From JAFAGX01 sp035622175 (lineage in GTDB: Bacteria; Acidobacteriota; Terriglobia; Terriglobales; Acidobacteriaceae): a stretch of 64,000 nucleotides of DNA. The DNA is taken from positions 1 through 64,000 of the forward strand of contig DASPVV010000235.1 in the NCBI GenBank assembly GCA_035622175.1. The letters are read 5' to 3'. This document shows, one piece after another, positions 8,817-18,361 of the stretch (the first letter of the stretch is position 1; every line of letters starts with the position of its first letter). The notes beneath the pieces are model-generated. The model made no database searches, had not been told where the DNA came from, and saw nothing but the letters and a program-made list of their open reading frames with translations. A program made the position numbers and the translations under genes.

Positions 8817-10251
8817 GGTGAGAGATCTTCTCTTTGGCGGCGGCGTCGGGCCGCAATCGGCCGCCGGTTGCTTGGGAAAGGGCTGGCTCCCAGGTGTGCC
8901 ACTGGGTCGCCTGTTCGTAGGCAAAGGCCAGCTCGAGAACCCTACGCTCCTGCCAGTGAGGCCCGGCAATCTGCAGCCCGATCGGCAGACCAGCTTGGGT
9001 GAAACCGCAGGGTAGAGAGATGGCGGGCAATCCCCAAACATTGAACGGACGCGTGTTTCGCAGCAAGAGCAATTCCCGCTCCCGCAACTGGTCCGGCTCG
9101 GCTTCGAGATCAGAAATTGTTGGCGCGGCAACGGTGGTCGTCGGGGTCACCAGAACGTCGACCCAGGCAAAGACCTGGCGGATGTCGTTCCGCACTTTCT
9201 CGAGTTCGCGCCGACAGCTCTCCACCTCCGCCTGAGAGATGGCTTCACCCTTGCGGATGCGACGGAGCGTTTCCGGGTGGTAGAGCTCGGGGGAGCGGGC
9301 AACGAACTCGGCGTGGTACGCGTAGGACTCGGCCGACTGTAAAGCGCGATCGGTTGGCACGGGGAGATCGACTTCGCGGACTTCGGCGGCCATCGTCTCG
9401 AGCAAGCCCAGAGCGTCTTCGACCGCCGCGGCAACCTCGGGGTCAAGATCCTGGTAGAAAAAACTTCGTGGAATCCCGATGCGAAGCGGTTTCGCTCTCG
9501 GGGGAAGCGCGGCCGAGTAGTCCTCCACAGCTCGATCGGCGCAGGTCGGATCATTTGGGTCATAACCGGCAATGGCCTGAAGGACCAGAGCTGCATCGGC
9601 AACACTACGAGTCAACGGGCCAACGTGGTCGAGGGAAAATGAAAGCGGGATGACCCCGCGCGTGCTGACGCGTCCATAGGTTGGTTTCAGGCCCACGACA
9701 CCGCAAAGCGCCGCAGGTTCGCGGATGGAGCCGGCGGTATCGCTGGCGATGGCTGCGAAGCACTGACCCACGGCCACTGCAGCCGCAGAGCCTCCCGAGG
9801 ATCCCCCGGCGATGGCGGCCGTCTCCCAGGGATTGTGCACTTTGCCGAAACAGCTGATGAGCGAGCTACCGCCGTAGGCGCATTCGTGAAGGTTCTGCTT
9901 CCCCAAGAAAACCGCCCCGCTACGCTTCAATCGCTGGACGACTTCGGCATCCTCTCCAGGCACCCGATCTCGAAAGAGCGCGCTGGCGGCTGTCGTCCTC
10001 ACCCCGGCGGTGTCGATCAGATCCTTGAGCCCGAGGGGAATTCCATGGAGCGGTCCCCGATACTTACCTTGCTGGATTTCGATTTCGGCCTGTCGTGCTT
10101 CACGCAACGCAGATTCGCGGGTCACCAGGACAAAGGCGTTGAGAGCTGGGTTGAGGTTCTCGATCGCGGCTAAGCAATGCTTGGTCAACTCCACAGGAGA
10201 GAGTTCCCTCGCACGCAGCTGTCGGCTGATCTCCGTGATCGACGTGGGCAC
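8791..10251 (-). CDS. Amidase signature family enzyme (GatA-like)
   Basis: 486 residues with the Ser-Ser-Lys triad of the amidase signature family: Lys about 76 in GLKDLIDT, the cis-Ser about 151 in GGSSGGSAAA, and the nucleophile Ser about 175 in SDTAGSIREPA. The family normally has TDxGGS before the nucleophile; here the first Gly is Ala. The overall layout resembles GatA, the amidotransferase subunit that makes Gln-tRNA or Asn-tRNA, but no gatB or gatC lies nearby, so a stand-alone amidase or hydrolase of small amides is equally likely. There is no signal peptide. The 3' end overlaps that of the S10 peptidase. Confidence 0.85.
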   Translation of the reverse strand: MPTSITEISRQLRARELSPVELTKHCLAAIENLNPALNAFVLVTRESALREARQAEIEIQQGKYRGPLHGIPLGLKDLIDTAGVRTTAASALFRDRVPGEDAEVVQRLKRSGAVFLGKQNLHECAYGGSSLISCFGKVHNPWETAAIAGGSSGGSAAAVAVGQCFAAIASDTAGSIREPAALCGVVGLKPTYGRVSTRGVIPLSFSLDHVGPLTRSVADAALVLQAIAGYDPNDPTCADRAVEDYSAALPPRAKPLRIGIPRSFFYQDLDPEVAAAVEDALGLLETMAAEVREVDLPVPTDRALQSAESYAYHAEFVARSPELYHPETLRRIRKGEAISQAEVESCRRELEKVRNDIRQVFAWVDVLVTPTTTVAAPTISDLEAEPDQLRERELLLLRNTRPFNVWGLPAISLPCGFTQAGLPIGLQIAGPHWQERRVLELAFAYEQATQWHTWEPALSQATGGRLRPDAAAKEKISHLTDREFDR

Positions 10252-10307
10252 GTTCGTTCTCCTCGGTGTTCGCCGTGGGGTCAGCTACGGCTCCGCTCGA
10301 GAGAGCC

Positions 10308-10313
10308 TATAAT
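10308..10313 (+). promoter_or_regulatory. Candidate -10 element upstream of the aldehyde dehydrogenase gene
   Basis: A perfect TATAAT 37 bases before the chosen ATG, followed by a gaggagg ribosome binding site at about 10329-10335. The -35 region is not recognisable. It also supports the ATG at 10350 over the upstream start at 10266, which would precede this promoter. Confidence 0.35.
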
Positions 10314-10349
10314 CTTACAGTTTGTAGCGAGGAGGTCTCAAAGCCCGCA

Positions 10350-11795
10350 ATGTCAGAGATAACCCTTACTCCAGTCGCAACTCGGGGCTTTTTCTTGGAC
10401 GGCAAATGGGTGGAACAGGGCGACGCGGTTGACATTCGATCGCCCTACGACGGCACGGTCATCGGGCGCGTCTTCCAGGGGCGGCACGAACATGCCGAAG
10501 CTGCACTAGCCGCGGCGGGCAAGGGCTTCGGGACCATGAAAAGGCTGCCAGCGTTTGAGCGGCAAAGGATGTTGCGCCGTGTGGCGCAGGGCATTCGAGA
10601 ACGGCAGGGCGACTTTGCACACACCATTGCCCAGGAGGCAGGCAAGCCCATCAAGGCGGCGCGCAGCGAAGTGGAGCGATCCGTGTTCACATTCACCGTG
10701 GCTGCCGAGGAGAGCACGCGCATTTATGGCGAGTATCTACCGCTCGACTGGCAGGAGACCACGGCCGGGCGGTGGGGCATGGTGCGGCGTTTTCCCTTGG
10801 GGCCCATCCTTGGGATTACACCTTTCAATTTTCCCCTGAACCTGGTTGCCCACAAGGTTGCCCCCGCCATTGCTGCGGGCTGCTCCATCATCATCAAACC
10901 CGCCCCGCAGACCCCGCTCACCGCCCTGTTGTTGGCCGAAGTCGTGGAGCAGGCCGGCTGGCCCGATGGCGCCTTGAGCGTACTTCCATTCTCGAACGAG
11001 GATGCGGGATGGCTCGTGGCAGATGAACGAGTGAAGATGATCAGTTTCACCGGCAGTGCCGCCGTCGGCTGGGACATAAAACGGCGGTCGGGCAAAAAAA
11101 AAGTAATTCTGGAATTGGGCGGCAATGCCGCAGTCCTGATCCACCACGATGCTGATCTGGCGTACGCGGCGGAACGGTGTGTCAGTGGCGGCTTTGCGTA
11201 CGCCGGGCAAAGTTGCATCTCGGTGCAGCGCATTCTGGTCGAACGCTCCGTGTACGGCAGATTCACCGATCTATTTCTCTCCGCGGTGAGAACTTTAAAG
11301 ACCGGAGATCCGTGCGAGGAGTCTACCGATGTTGGACCCCTCATTCGGGAAAGCGATGCTGCCCGGGCCAGCGACTGGATTCAAGAGGCAGTGCGGGGGG
11401 GTGCGCGAGTGTTAGTCGGAGGCGGACGGCGGGGATCCCTGGTGGAACCCACGGTGCTGAGCGGAACGCGCCCTGAGATGAAGGTGAATTGCCAGGAAAT
11501 CTTCGCCCCGGTCGTGACCGTCGAACCATACGCCGACTTCCCGGAAGCGCTGCGGGAAATCAATCGCTCCGCCTACGGACTGCAAGCCGGCATCTTTACC
11601 CACGACGCCAAGCTCTTGTTTCGTGCCTTCGAGGAATTGGAGGTCGGAGGTGTGATCGGAGGCGATGTGCCAAGTTTTAGGGTCGACCAAATGCCCTACG
11701 GAGGTGTCAAAGATTCCGGGCTCGGGCGCGAAGGCTTGCGCTACGCCATCGAAGAGATGACCGAGCCGAAATTGCTAGTCATGAATCTGAGGTGA
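10350..11795 (+). CDS. NAD(P)-dependent aldehyde dehydrogenase
   Basis: 481 residues, standard length for the ALDH superfamily. Cofactor-binding motif GITPFNFPLNLVAHK, the general-base Glu in VILELGGNAA (about 254) and the catalytic Cys in GQSCISVQR (about 289) are all present. The protein oxidises an aldehyde to the acid or acyl form; the sequence (GGNAAVLIHHDADL, QEIFAPVVTV) suggests a glyceraldehyde-3-phosphate or lactaldehyde-type member, but the substrate is not determined. The open frame extends upstream to 10266, but the extra residues are unlike the family. Transcribed alone toward the act operon, with 200 bases between. Confidence 0.9.
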   Translation: MSEITLTPVATRGFFLDGKWVEQGDAVDIRSPYDGTVIGRVFQGRHEHAEAALAAAGKGFGTMKRLPAFERQRMLRRVAQGIRERQGDFAHTIAQEAGKPIKAARSEVERSVFTFTVAAEESTRIYGEYLPLDWQETTAGRWGMVRRFPLGPILGITPFNFPLNLVAHKVAPAIAAGCSIIIKPAPQTPLTALLLAEVVEQAGWPDGALSVLPFSNEDAGWLVADERVKMISFTGSAAVGWDIKRRSGKKKVILELGGNAAVLIHHDADLAYAAERCVSGGFAYAGQSCISVQRILVERSVYGRFTDLFLSAVRTLKTGDPCEESTDVGPLIRESDAARASDWIQEAVRGGARVLVGGGRRGSLVEPTVLSGTRPEMKVNCQEIFAPVVTVEPYADFPEALREINRSAYGLQAGIFTHDAKLLFRAFEELEVGGVIGGDVPSFRVDQMPYGGVKDSGLGREGLRYAIEEMTEPKLLVMNLR

Positions 11796-11893
11796 CATTG
11801 CATTTCGACCCTGCGGGCGCTCCCAGGTTCCGCAATCAGACGCCGCGAGGTGCCGGTTCGCATTGCGTGAACCTGCGCAATCTCCCATCGAGC

Positions 11894-11902
11894 TGTTATA
11901 AT
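11894..11902 (+). promoter_or_regulatory. Extended -10 promoter candidate for the act-cox operon
   Basis: TGTTATAAT is a full extended -10 (TGn followed by TATAAT) about 98 bases before actA. The -35 region 17 bases upstream is poor, which is common for extended -10 promoters. It is the only promoter-like site I see before the twelve co-directional respiratory genes. Confidence 0.45.
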
Positions 11903-11999
11903 CACAGCTTTCCGCGCGCAGGGTCACCACCATCAGTAAATGCCTGACTAGAGACGGAGCATGAACCGAGGTTCCGGCTGCACGAAGCAGCTCTGATCG

Positions 12000-12695
12000 A
12001 TGCAGATCTTTCATCGCAGCACGAATACCATCTCCCGTGCGACCCTGTTTGGCGCGGTGTTCCTGATTTCCTTTGTGCTCTGGGCGTGTATCGAGATTCA
12101 GCGTTCTCCGTATGTGACCTACGCGAAGGTGGTGCGTCCGCAACCCGTTCCTTTCAGCCATCAGCATCATGTCGCCGGACTGGGGATTGACTGCCGCTAC
12201 TGTCATACCTCGGTCGAAGCCTCGAGTTTCGCTGGGATTCCTCCCACCAAGACCTGCATGAACTGTCACTCCCAGATCTGGACGGGGGCTTGGCTGCTCG
12301 AGCCCGTTCGCGAAAGCTTTCGCTCGGGCAAGTCGTTAGTGTGGACTCGGGTCAATGACCTGCCCGATTTTGTCTACTTCGACCACAGCATTCACATCAA
12401 CAAGGGGGTGGGCTGTAATACGTGCCACGGTCCTGTCGATCGAATGCCCCTCATGTACAACTATGCCTCTTTGCAAATGGAATGGTGTCTCGATTGCCAC
12501 CGCGATCCAGCGAAGAATCTACGGCCGCGAGACCAGGTGTTCAATATGCGATACGAGCCGCCCTCGACTCTGAAACCTTTGACCCTCGATGGCAAGCAAT
12601 ATACCGACCAGCTTTCCCTCGGAGTGGATTTGGTCAAGAAATACAACTTGCGCACGGTAGCCGACATCACGAGTTGCTCCACGTGCCATCGGTGA
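12000..12695 (+). CDS. actA: Alternative complex III subunit A, pentahaem cytochrome c
   Basis: 231 residues with one N-terminal membrane span (about 14-33) and a periplasmic domain carrying five haem c sites: CRYCH, CMNCH, CNTCH, CLDCH and CSTCH. This is the pattern of ActA in alternative complex III, where it passes electrons from the iron-sulfur part of ActB toward the soluble or CoxB-linked cytochrome c. First gene of the respiratory operon; actB follows after 51 bases. The family and gene order make the assignment firm. Confidence 0.95.
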   Translation: MQIFHRSTNTISRATLFGAVFLISFVLWACIEIQRSPYVTYAKVVRPQPVPFSHQHHVAGLGIDCRYCHTSVEASSFAGIPPTKTCMNCHSQIWTGAWLLEPVRESFRSGKSLVWTRVNDLPDFVYFDHSIHINKGVGCNTCHGPVDRMPLMYNYASLQMEWCLDCHRDPAKNLRPRDQVFNMRYEPPSTLKPLTLDGKQYTDQLSLGVDLVKKYNLRTVADITSCSTCHR

Positions 12696-12746
12696 ATTTC
12701 CCAGATCGAACGGGCATCTCGCCCGTCCGGCAAGGCGAATCCGACG

Positions 12747-15700
12747 ATGAAAGAGAATGGCAAATCGTCCTCCCAGGGAGCCTGTTCCGGCAAGAAGAAC
12801 AAGCTGATGTTCGAGACGGCGCGCCAGCGCCTGGCCGAAACCACCGGTCCAGAATACTGGCGTAGTCTCGAAGAACTGGCCGGCAGCGCTCAATTCCGGG
12901 AGATGATTCGGGGGGAGTTTCCCCAAGGTGCATCGGAGTGGCTCGACTCGGTTTCCCGGCGCGGATTCCTGAGGCTGATGGGTGCTTCCCTGGCCATGGC
13001 AGGCATGACAGCCTGCACCAAGCAGCCACTTGAGCCCATTGTTCCCTACGTCCGCCAACCCGAAGACGTGGTTCCGGGCCGGCCCTTGTTCTATGCGACG
13101 GCTTTTAGCTTGGGCGGATATGCGAGTCCCGTTCTGGTAGAGAGCCACCTTTACCGCCCCACGAAAATTGAAGGCAATGACAAACATCCGGCGAGCCTGG
13201 GGGGAACCGACGTGTTTGCCCAGGCCTCGATTCTCGGCCTCTACGACCCTGACCGATCGCAAACCCACTTGTATTTGAACCAAGTGCGCACCTGGGGCAA
13301 TTTTGTGGAGGCCATCCGCGGCCCTTTGCACTCGCAGAAGGCCGTGGAGGGTTCCGGGATTCGCATTTTGACCCGCACCGTTTCCTCGCCCAGTTTAGCG
13401 GATCAGTTGGCCAGGATGCTCGAGTTGTATCCCCAGGCGAAGTGGCATGTGTATGAGCCGATCAATCGCGATAACGTGTATGCGGGTGCGCAGCTGGCCT
13501 TCGGCCAGCCGGTCGATACGCAATACCGGCTGGAGAATGCAGACGTGATTGTTTCGCTCGATGCCGACTTTCTCTACGGCGGATTTCCGGGAATTACACG
13601 CTATGCGCGGGATTTTGCGAAGCGCCGCGATCCGGATGGGGGCGAGATGAGCCGCCTGTACGCGCTCGAGAGTACGCCGAGCTCGACCGGAGCCAAAGCT
13701 GATCACCGAGTGCCCATGCGGGCGTCGGAGATCGAAGGATTTGCGCGTGCACTGGCAGCTGCCCTGGGGTTCAACCCAGGGGCAGGAACCCTCCCGCACG
13801 AACCAGAAGTCAGACTGGTCGGTGCGATCGCCCGGGACCTCGAAGCTCACCGCAGCCGGACGGTGGTCATCCCCGGCGATCATCAGTCGCCGGTCGTCCA
13901 CGCGCTTGCCCATGCCATCAACCAGGCTCTCGGCAATGTGGGAAACACCGTGATCTACACCGATCCGGTCAACGCGCGACCTGTGAATCAGACCGCTTCC
14001 CTCCGAGAACTGGTTGCCGACATGCGTGCCGGCAAGGTCGACATGTTGTTGATCCTGGGCGGGAATCCTGCCTATGATGCTCCCGCCGATCTCGGATTTG
14101 CCGACGCGCTGAAGAACACCAGCGTTCCCTTCCGCCTTCATCTCGGGCTTTACCAGGATGAGACCGCGGAGCTTTGCCAGTGGCATGTTAGCGAGACCCA
14201 TTTTCTGGAGGCATGGGGAGACGCCCGCGCCTACGACGGCACGGTGACCATCCAGCAGCCGCTGATTGCCCCCCTCTATGACAGCAAGAGCGCCTACGAA
14301 CTCATGGCGCTGCTGGCTGGTCAATCCGAGGCAAGCGGATATGAAATCGTGCGCGGCTACTGGCAGAAGCAGCATTCCGGCGCAGATTTCGATCAGTTCT
14401 GGGCTAAGGCATTGCACGACGGGTGGGTCGAGGGCACTACATTTCCGGCGCGGCAGGTTGCGGCCCGGCCGGCTGGCCTGCCCGCGCCGGAAGATTCCGG
14501 GCAGGGAATCGAAATCAACTTCCGCCGCGACCCTTCGGTGTACGACGGCTGCTTTGCCAACAACGGATGGCTGCAAGAATTGCCCAGGCCGTTGACCAAG
14601 ATGACCTGGGACAATCCCGTGCTCATCGCGCCCAAAATGGCGGAGCGCTTGGGGCTGGCGAGCGAAGATATGATCGCTCTCGAGCTGAATGGGAACACCC
14701 GAGTGGCACCCGTGTGGATTCAGGCAGGGCATCCCGACAATGCAGTCACGGTTTTCCTAGGGTATGGTCGCCGCCGTGCCGGTCGCGTAGGGACGGCATC
14801 CGGTTTTGATTTTTATCCGCTGCGCGCCAGTGGGAGCCCATGGTTCTCGACCGGCTTGAAGATCCAAAAAACCGGGGAACGGTACCTCCTGGCCACAACC
14901 CAGGGCTACCAAACCATGGAGACTCCGAACGGGGATACGCGACCCTTGGTACGCAGTCGGAGCCTCGAGGAGTACCACAAAGAACCTGATTTCGCTCAGG
15001 AAGGGAAACCTCCAGCTTCGCTTACCCTCTATCCCGGCTATCAAGCGCAATATGAAAAGGAGCCCTACGAGTGGGGCATGGCGATCGATCTCAATGCTTG
15101 CGTAGGGTGCAACAACTGTATCCTCGCCTGCCAATCCGAGAACAACATTCCCGTGGTGGGCAAGGAGCAATGCAACAAAGGACGCCACATGCACTGGTTG
15201 CGGGTGGACGTATATTACCAAGGCGATCGCGACCATCCGCAGGCATACTTTCAGCCCGTTCCCTGCATGCAGTGTGAGAATGCTCCTTGCGAGCTGGTCT
15301 GCCCGGTAGGCGCTACCGTGCACAGCACCGAGGGCCTGAACGACATGGTGTACAACCGTTGCGTCGGCACCCGCTATTGCTCCAACAACTGCCCGTACAA
15401 GGTCCGCCGCTTCAATTTCCTGCTCTTCCAGGATTGGGAAACTCCGCAATACAAAATGATGCGGAATCCCGATGTCACCGTGCGCAGCCGTGGCGTGATG
15501 GAGAAGTGCACCTACTGCGTGCAGCGCATCAGCCACCATCGCATCGACGCCGAGCGCGAGAAGCGGAGAATAGGGGATCTCGAGCTGCAAACTGCCTGCC
15601 AGCAATCCTGTCCGGCCGGCGCCATTACCTTTGGCAACATCAACGATCCCAACAGCCAAGTTTCCCGGCTCAAGGCGAAGAGTCGAAATTACGGTTTACT

Positions 15701-15776
15701 CGAGGATCTCAACACCCGGCCGCGCACCACGTATTTGGCCGAAATTCGCAACCCCAATTCCGAGCTAGAGAGCTGA
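12747..15776 (+). CDS. actB: Alternative complex III subunit B, molybdopterin-oxidoreductase-like and iron-sulfur protein
   Basis: 1009 residues. Near residue 70 there is a twin-arginine-like signal, RRGFLRLMGASLAMAG, ending in TAC, so export by Tat and possible lipidation are likely. The large N-terminal part resembles molybdopterin oxidoreductases but, as known for ActB, is not expected to bind the cofactor. The C-terminal ~280 residues have ferredoxin-type cysteines: CVGCNNCILAC, PCMQCENAPCELVCP, RCVGTRYCSNNCP, KCTYC and ACQQSCP, fitting the four Fe-S clusters of this subunit. It relays electrons between quinol oxidation in ActC/F and the haems of ActA. Confidence 0.95.
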   Translation: MKENGKSSSQGACSGKKNKLMFETARQRLAETTGPEYWRSLEELAGSAQFREMIRGEFPQGASEWLDSVSRRGFLRLMGASLAMAGMTACTKQPLEPIVPYVRQPEDVVPGRPLFYATAFSLGGYASPVLVESHLYRPTKIEGNDKHPASLGGTDVFAQASILGLYDPDRSQTHLYLNQVRTWGNFVEAIRGPLHSQKAVEGSGIRILTRTVSSPSLADQLARMLELYPQAKWHVYEPINRDNVYAGAQLAFGQPVDTQYRLENADVIVSLDADFLYGGFPGITRYARDFAKRRDPDGGEMSRLYALESTPSSTGAKADHRVPMRASEIEGFARALAAALGFNPGAGTLPHEPEVRLVGAIARDLEAHRSRTVVIPGDHQSPVVHALAHAINQALGNVGNTVIYTDPVNARPVNQTASLRELVADMRAGKVDMLLILGGNPAYDAPADLGFADALKNTSVPFRLHLGLYQDETAELCQWHVSETHFLEAWGDARAYDGTVTIQQPLIAPLYDSKSAYELMALLAGQSEASGYEIVRGYWQKQHSGADFDQFWAKALHDGWVEGTTFPARQVAARPAGLPAPEDSGQGIEINFRRDPSVYDGCFANNGWLQELPRPLTKMTWDNPVLIAPKMAERLGLASEDMIALELNGNTRVAPVWIQAGHPDNAVTVFLGYGRRRAGRVGTASGFDFYPLRASGSPWFSTGLKIQKTGERYLLATTQGYQTMETPNGDTRPLVRSRSLEEYHKEPDFAQEGKPPASLTLYPGYQAQYEKEPYEWGMAIDLNACVGCNNCILACQSENNIPVVGKEQCNKGRHMHWLRVDVYYQGDRDHPQAYFQPVPCMQCENAPCELVCPVGATVHSTEGLNDMVYNRCVGTRYCSNNCPYKVRRFNFLLFQDWETPQYKMMRNPDVTVRSRGVMEKCTYCVQRISHHRIDAEREKRRIGDLELQTACQQSCPAGAITFGNINDPNSQVSRLKAKSRNYGLLEDLNTRPRTTYLAEIRNPNSELES

Positions 15777-15792
15777 GCGGAGTACCTCGATC

Positions 15793-17166
15793 ATGGATCA
15801 CCCAAGCCAAGGAATCGTTCCCCCGCAGCCGCCCGTCATCGAACCCGGATATACCTTCGCCACCGTTACCGACAAGATCAGCTCGATCGTCCTCACGCGA
15901 CCGGTTTCGAACGGCTGGTTAATCGGATTCGGCATTGCGTTTCTGATCGTCATGATCTTGCTCTACGCCGTTGGCTATCTTTTTGTTCGCGGGGTGGGCA
16001 TTTGGGGCGTCAACATTCCGATCGGTTGGGGATTTGCCATCGTGAACTTTGTGTGGTGGATCGGAATCGGTCACGCCGGAACTCTGATTTCTGCCATTCT
16101 GCTTCTCCTGCGGCAAGCCTGGCGAAACTCCATCAACCGTTTCGCCGAGGCCATGACCATTTTTGCCGTGGCCTGTGCGGGAATGTTTCCCCTGCTCCAC
16201 CTCGGCCGGCCCTGGTTGTTTTATTGGTTGTTTCCTTATCCCAATACGATGCAATATTGGCCGCAATTCCGCAGCCCCCTGGTTTGGGACGTTTTTGCCG
16301 TATCCACCTACGCCACTACCTCGCTGCTGTTCTGGTTTGTGGGTTTGATCCCCGACCTGGCGACCCTTCGCGATCGCGCGGAAAGTCGGGTGGCGCAAAT
16401 TGTTTATGGGATCCTCGCCATGGGATGGCGCGGTTCCGCCCGGCACTGGAGCCGCTACGAAACCGCCTACCTGCTGCTCGCCGGACTGGCCACGCCGCTG
16501 GTGCTCTCGGTCCACACCGTGGTCAGCTTTGATTTTGCCATCGGCATTGTGCCCGGTTGGCATACGACCATCTTCCCTCCGTATTTTGTCGCCGGGGCCA
16601 TCTATTCGGGCTTCGCCATGGTTCTGATCCTGGCCATCCCCATTCGCAAGTTTTACGGCCTGGAGGATTTCATCACCGAACGCCATCTGGAGAATTCCGC
16701 CAAGGTGATGCTGGCAACTGGGCTCATCGTGGCCTACGGGTACGCCATAGAAGCCTTCATGGGCTGGTATAGCGGCAACCGCTACGACTCGTTTCTCCTG
16801 TGGAACCGCCTGCACGGACCGTATCACGCCTGGTATTGGGCGCTGCTCTCCGCCAATATTTTCTTTCCCCAGATTCTCTGGATTCGCAAGCTACGAACGA
16901 ACCCCCTGGCGCTGTTCCTGATTTCCGGGGTGATTTTGACGGGAATGTGGCTCGAGCGCTTCATCATCGTGGTCGTCAGTTTGCATCGGGACTTCCTGAA
17001 TTCTTCCTGGGGAATGTATTATCCAACCCGCTGGGACTGGGCGACGTTTATCGGTACCCTGGGCTTCTTTACGGCATGTATGTTCTTATTCCTGCGCCTG
17101 CTGCCCGGCATCTCCATCTTTGAGATGCGCACCCTGCTCCCCGAAGCCGAGGTGAAGTCGCCATGA
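15793..17166 (+). CDS. actC: Alternative complex III subunit C, NrfD-like quinol-binding membrane protein
   Basis: 457 residues, highly hydrophobic with about ten predicted spans, of the NrfD/PsrC family. It is the likely quinol-oxidising membrane subunit of the complex. Motifs include WWIGIGHAGTLISAILLL, HLGRPWLFYWLFPYP and WHTTIFPPYFVAGAI. It starts 16 bases after actB and its stop overlaps the start of actD as ATGA, showing translational coupling. Confidence 0.94.
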   Translation: MDHPSQGIVPPQPPVIEPGYTFATVTDKISSIVLTRPVSNGWLIGFGIAFLIVMILLYAVGYLFVRGVGIWGVNIPIGWGFAIVNFVWWIGIGHAGTLISAILLLLRQAWRNSINRFAEAMTIFAVACAGMFPLLHLGRPWLFYWLFPYPNTMQYWPQFRSPLVWDVFAVSTYATTSLLFWFVGLIPDLATLRDRAESRVAQIVYGILAMGWRGSARHWSRYETAYLLLAGLATPLVLSVHTVVSFDFAIGIVPGWHTTIFPPYFVAGAIYSGFAMVLILAIPIRKFYGLEDFITERHLENSAKVMLATGLIVAYGYAIEAFMGWYSGNRYDSFLLWNRLHGPYHAWYWALLSANIFFPQILWIRKLRTNPLALFLISGVILTGMWLERFIIVVVSLHRDFLNSSWGMYYPTRWDWATFIGTLGFFTACMFLFLRLLPGISIFEMRTLLPEAEVKSP

Positions 17167-17699
17167 AGCGTACCCCGATCTATGGTTTGATGGCGGAGTT
17201 TGATTCGCCCACGGAGCTGGTGGTTGCGGCACGGAAGACCTTCGCCGCCGGATACAAGAGGATTGATGCCTACAGCCCCTTCCCGGTCGAAGAGCTCGCG
17301 GAAGCGATTGGCTTTCAGCGTAATGGCGTGCCCTTCGTCGTTCTCGTGGGGGGAATTCTGGGATGCCTGGGCGGTTATCTGATGCAGTGGTGGATTGCGA
17401 CGGTGAGCTATCCCGTCAACGTGGGCGGGCGGCCCTACCACTCCGCCCCGGCTTTTATCGTGGTTACCTTCGAGATGACGATCCTGTGTGCGGTGCTGGC
17501 CGCTGTTTTTGGCATGTTGGCTTTGAACGGCCTGCCCATGCCCTACCACCCGGTCTTCAACGTCCCCCGGTTTCGGTTTGCGACCAAAGATCGTTTCTTT
17601 TTGATCGTGTTCTCTTCCGACCCGAAGTACACCAGCACAGAAACTCGGGTTTTTCTCGAGAGTCTTGCCCCACGTTCCATTTCGGAGGTTCCCAGTTAG
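17163..17699 (+). CDS. actD: Alternative complex III subunit D (DUF3341)
   Basis: 178 residues of the DUF3341 family. A soluble N-terminal segment with IYGLMAEFDSPTELV is followed by two membrane spans (about residues 57-77 and 95-118). In solved complexes ActD binds at the cytoplasmic side of ActC. It overlaps actC by four bases and ends two bases before actE. Confidence 0.92.
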   Translation: MKRTPIYGLMAEFDSPTELVVAARKTFAAGYKRIDAYSPFPVEELAEAIGFQRNGVPFVVLVGGILGCLGGYLMQWWIATVSYPVNVGGRPYHSAPAFIVVTFEMTILCAVLAAVFGMLALNGLPMPYHPVFNVPRFRFATKDRFFLIVFSSDPKYTSTETRVFLESLAPRSISEVPS

Positions 17700-17701
17700 G
17701 A

Positions 17702-18361
17702 ATGCGCGTCCCCGGGAAATTGTCGCCGCTCGGGTTGGTTTGGGTCCTGCTCTTTGCCGGCTGTCGTCAGGACATGCACGATCAGCCTCGCTTCAAGCCG
17801 CTGGCGAAGAGCGATTTTTACCCCGACTTGCGTTCGGCTCGTCCTCCGGTCGAGGGGACCATCGCGCGCGGCCAGCTGCAGGAGGACAGCTACTTTTACA
17901 GCGGCCAGATCGGGAGCAACCCCGGCGACTACATGCCCTTCCCCGTGACCGAGGAAGTGCTGGCCCGCGGGCGCGAGCGCTTCGATATTTATTGCTCCCC
18001 CTGCCATTCGCGTTTAGGGGACGGCCATGGAATGATCGTGCAGCGCGGATTTCGCGCCCCACCCTCGTATCACAGCGATCGGCTGCGCAACGCGCCCCTC
18101 GGATATTTCTTCGACGTCATGACCCGCGGCTTCGGCGCCATGCCGGAGTATGCTTCGCAGATCCCGCCCCGCGATCGTTGGACGATCGTGGCTTATATCC
18201 GTGCCTTGCAGCTCAGCCAGCATGCGACTGCATCCGACGTGCCCGCCGGCCGGACGGTTCCGTCGCAGCCGCCGGTCTTTCGCGGCGATCCGGGTTCGGG
18301 GGCGACGTTGCCTGAGCTAGCGCCCGCGGAGAGCGCGGGTGGGACGGAGGAGGAACGATGA
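17702..18361 (+). CDS. actE: Alternative complex III subunit E, monohaem cytochrome c lipoprotein
   Basis: 219 residues. The N-terminus is a lipoprotein signal with lipobox FAGC (Cys about 20), and a single haem c site, CSPCH, lies near residue 100, followed by an axial-ligand Met region (GFGAMPEY). This is the monohaem cytochrome of the complex. The open frame runs upstream to 17363 inside actD, but the ATG at 17702 gives the signal peptide and directly follows the actD stop. Its TGA overlaps the ATG of actF. Confidence 0.93.
   Translation: MRVPGKLSPLGLVWVLLFAGCRQDMHDQPRFKPLAKSDFYPDLRSARPPVEGTIARGQLQEDSYFYSGQIGSNPGDYMPFPVTEEVLARGRERFDIYCSPCHSRLGDGHGMIVQRGFRAPPSYHSDRLRNAPLGYFFDVMTRGFGAMPEYASQIPPRDRWTIVAYIRALQLSQHATASDVPAGRTVPSQPPVFRGDPGSGATLPELAPAESAGGTEEER

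Noticed and set aside
8791..10251. Assignment as gatA of a GatCAB operon
   Set aside because: No gatB or gatC nearby and the nucleophile motif departs from the usual form; left as general amidase.
13395..14732. 445-residue minus-strand open frame
   Set aside because: Antisense to actB; length results from high GC content.
14757..15659. 300-residue minus-strand open frame
   Set aside because: Antisense to the Fe-S part of actB, which has clear cysteine motifs on the plus strand.
17363..17701. N-terminal extension of actE
   Set aside because: Lies inside actD in another frame and would remove the lipoprotein signal from the N-terminus.
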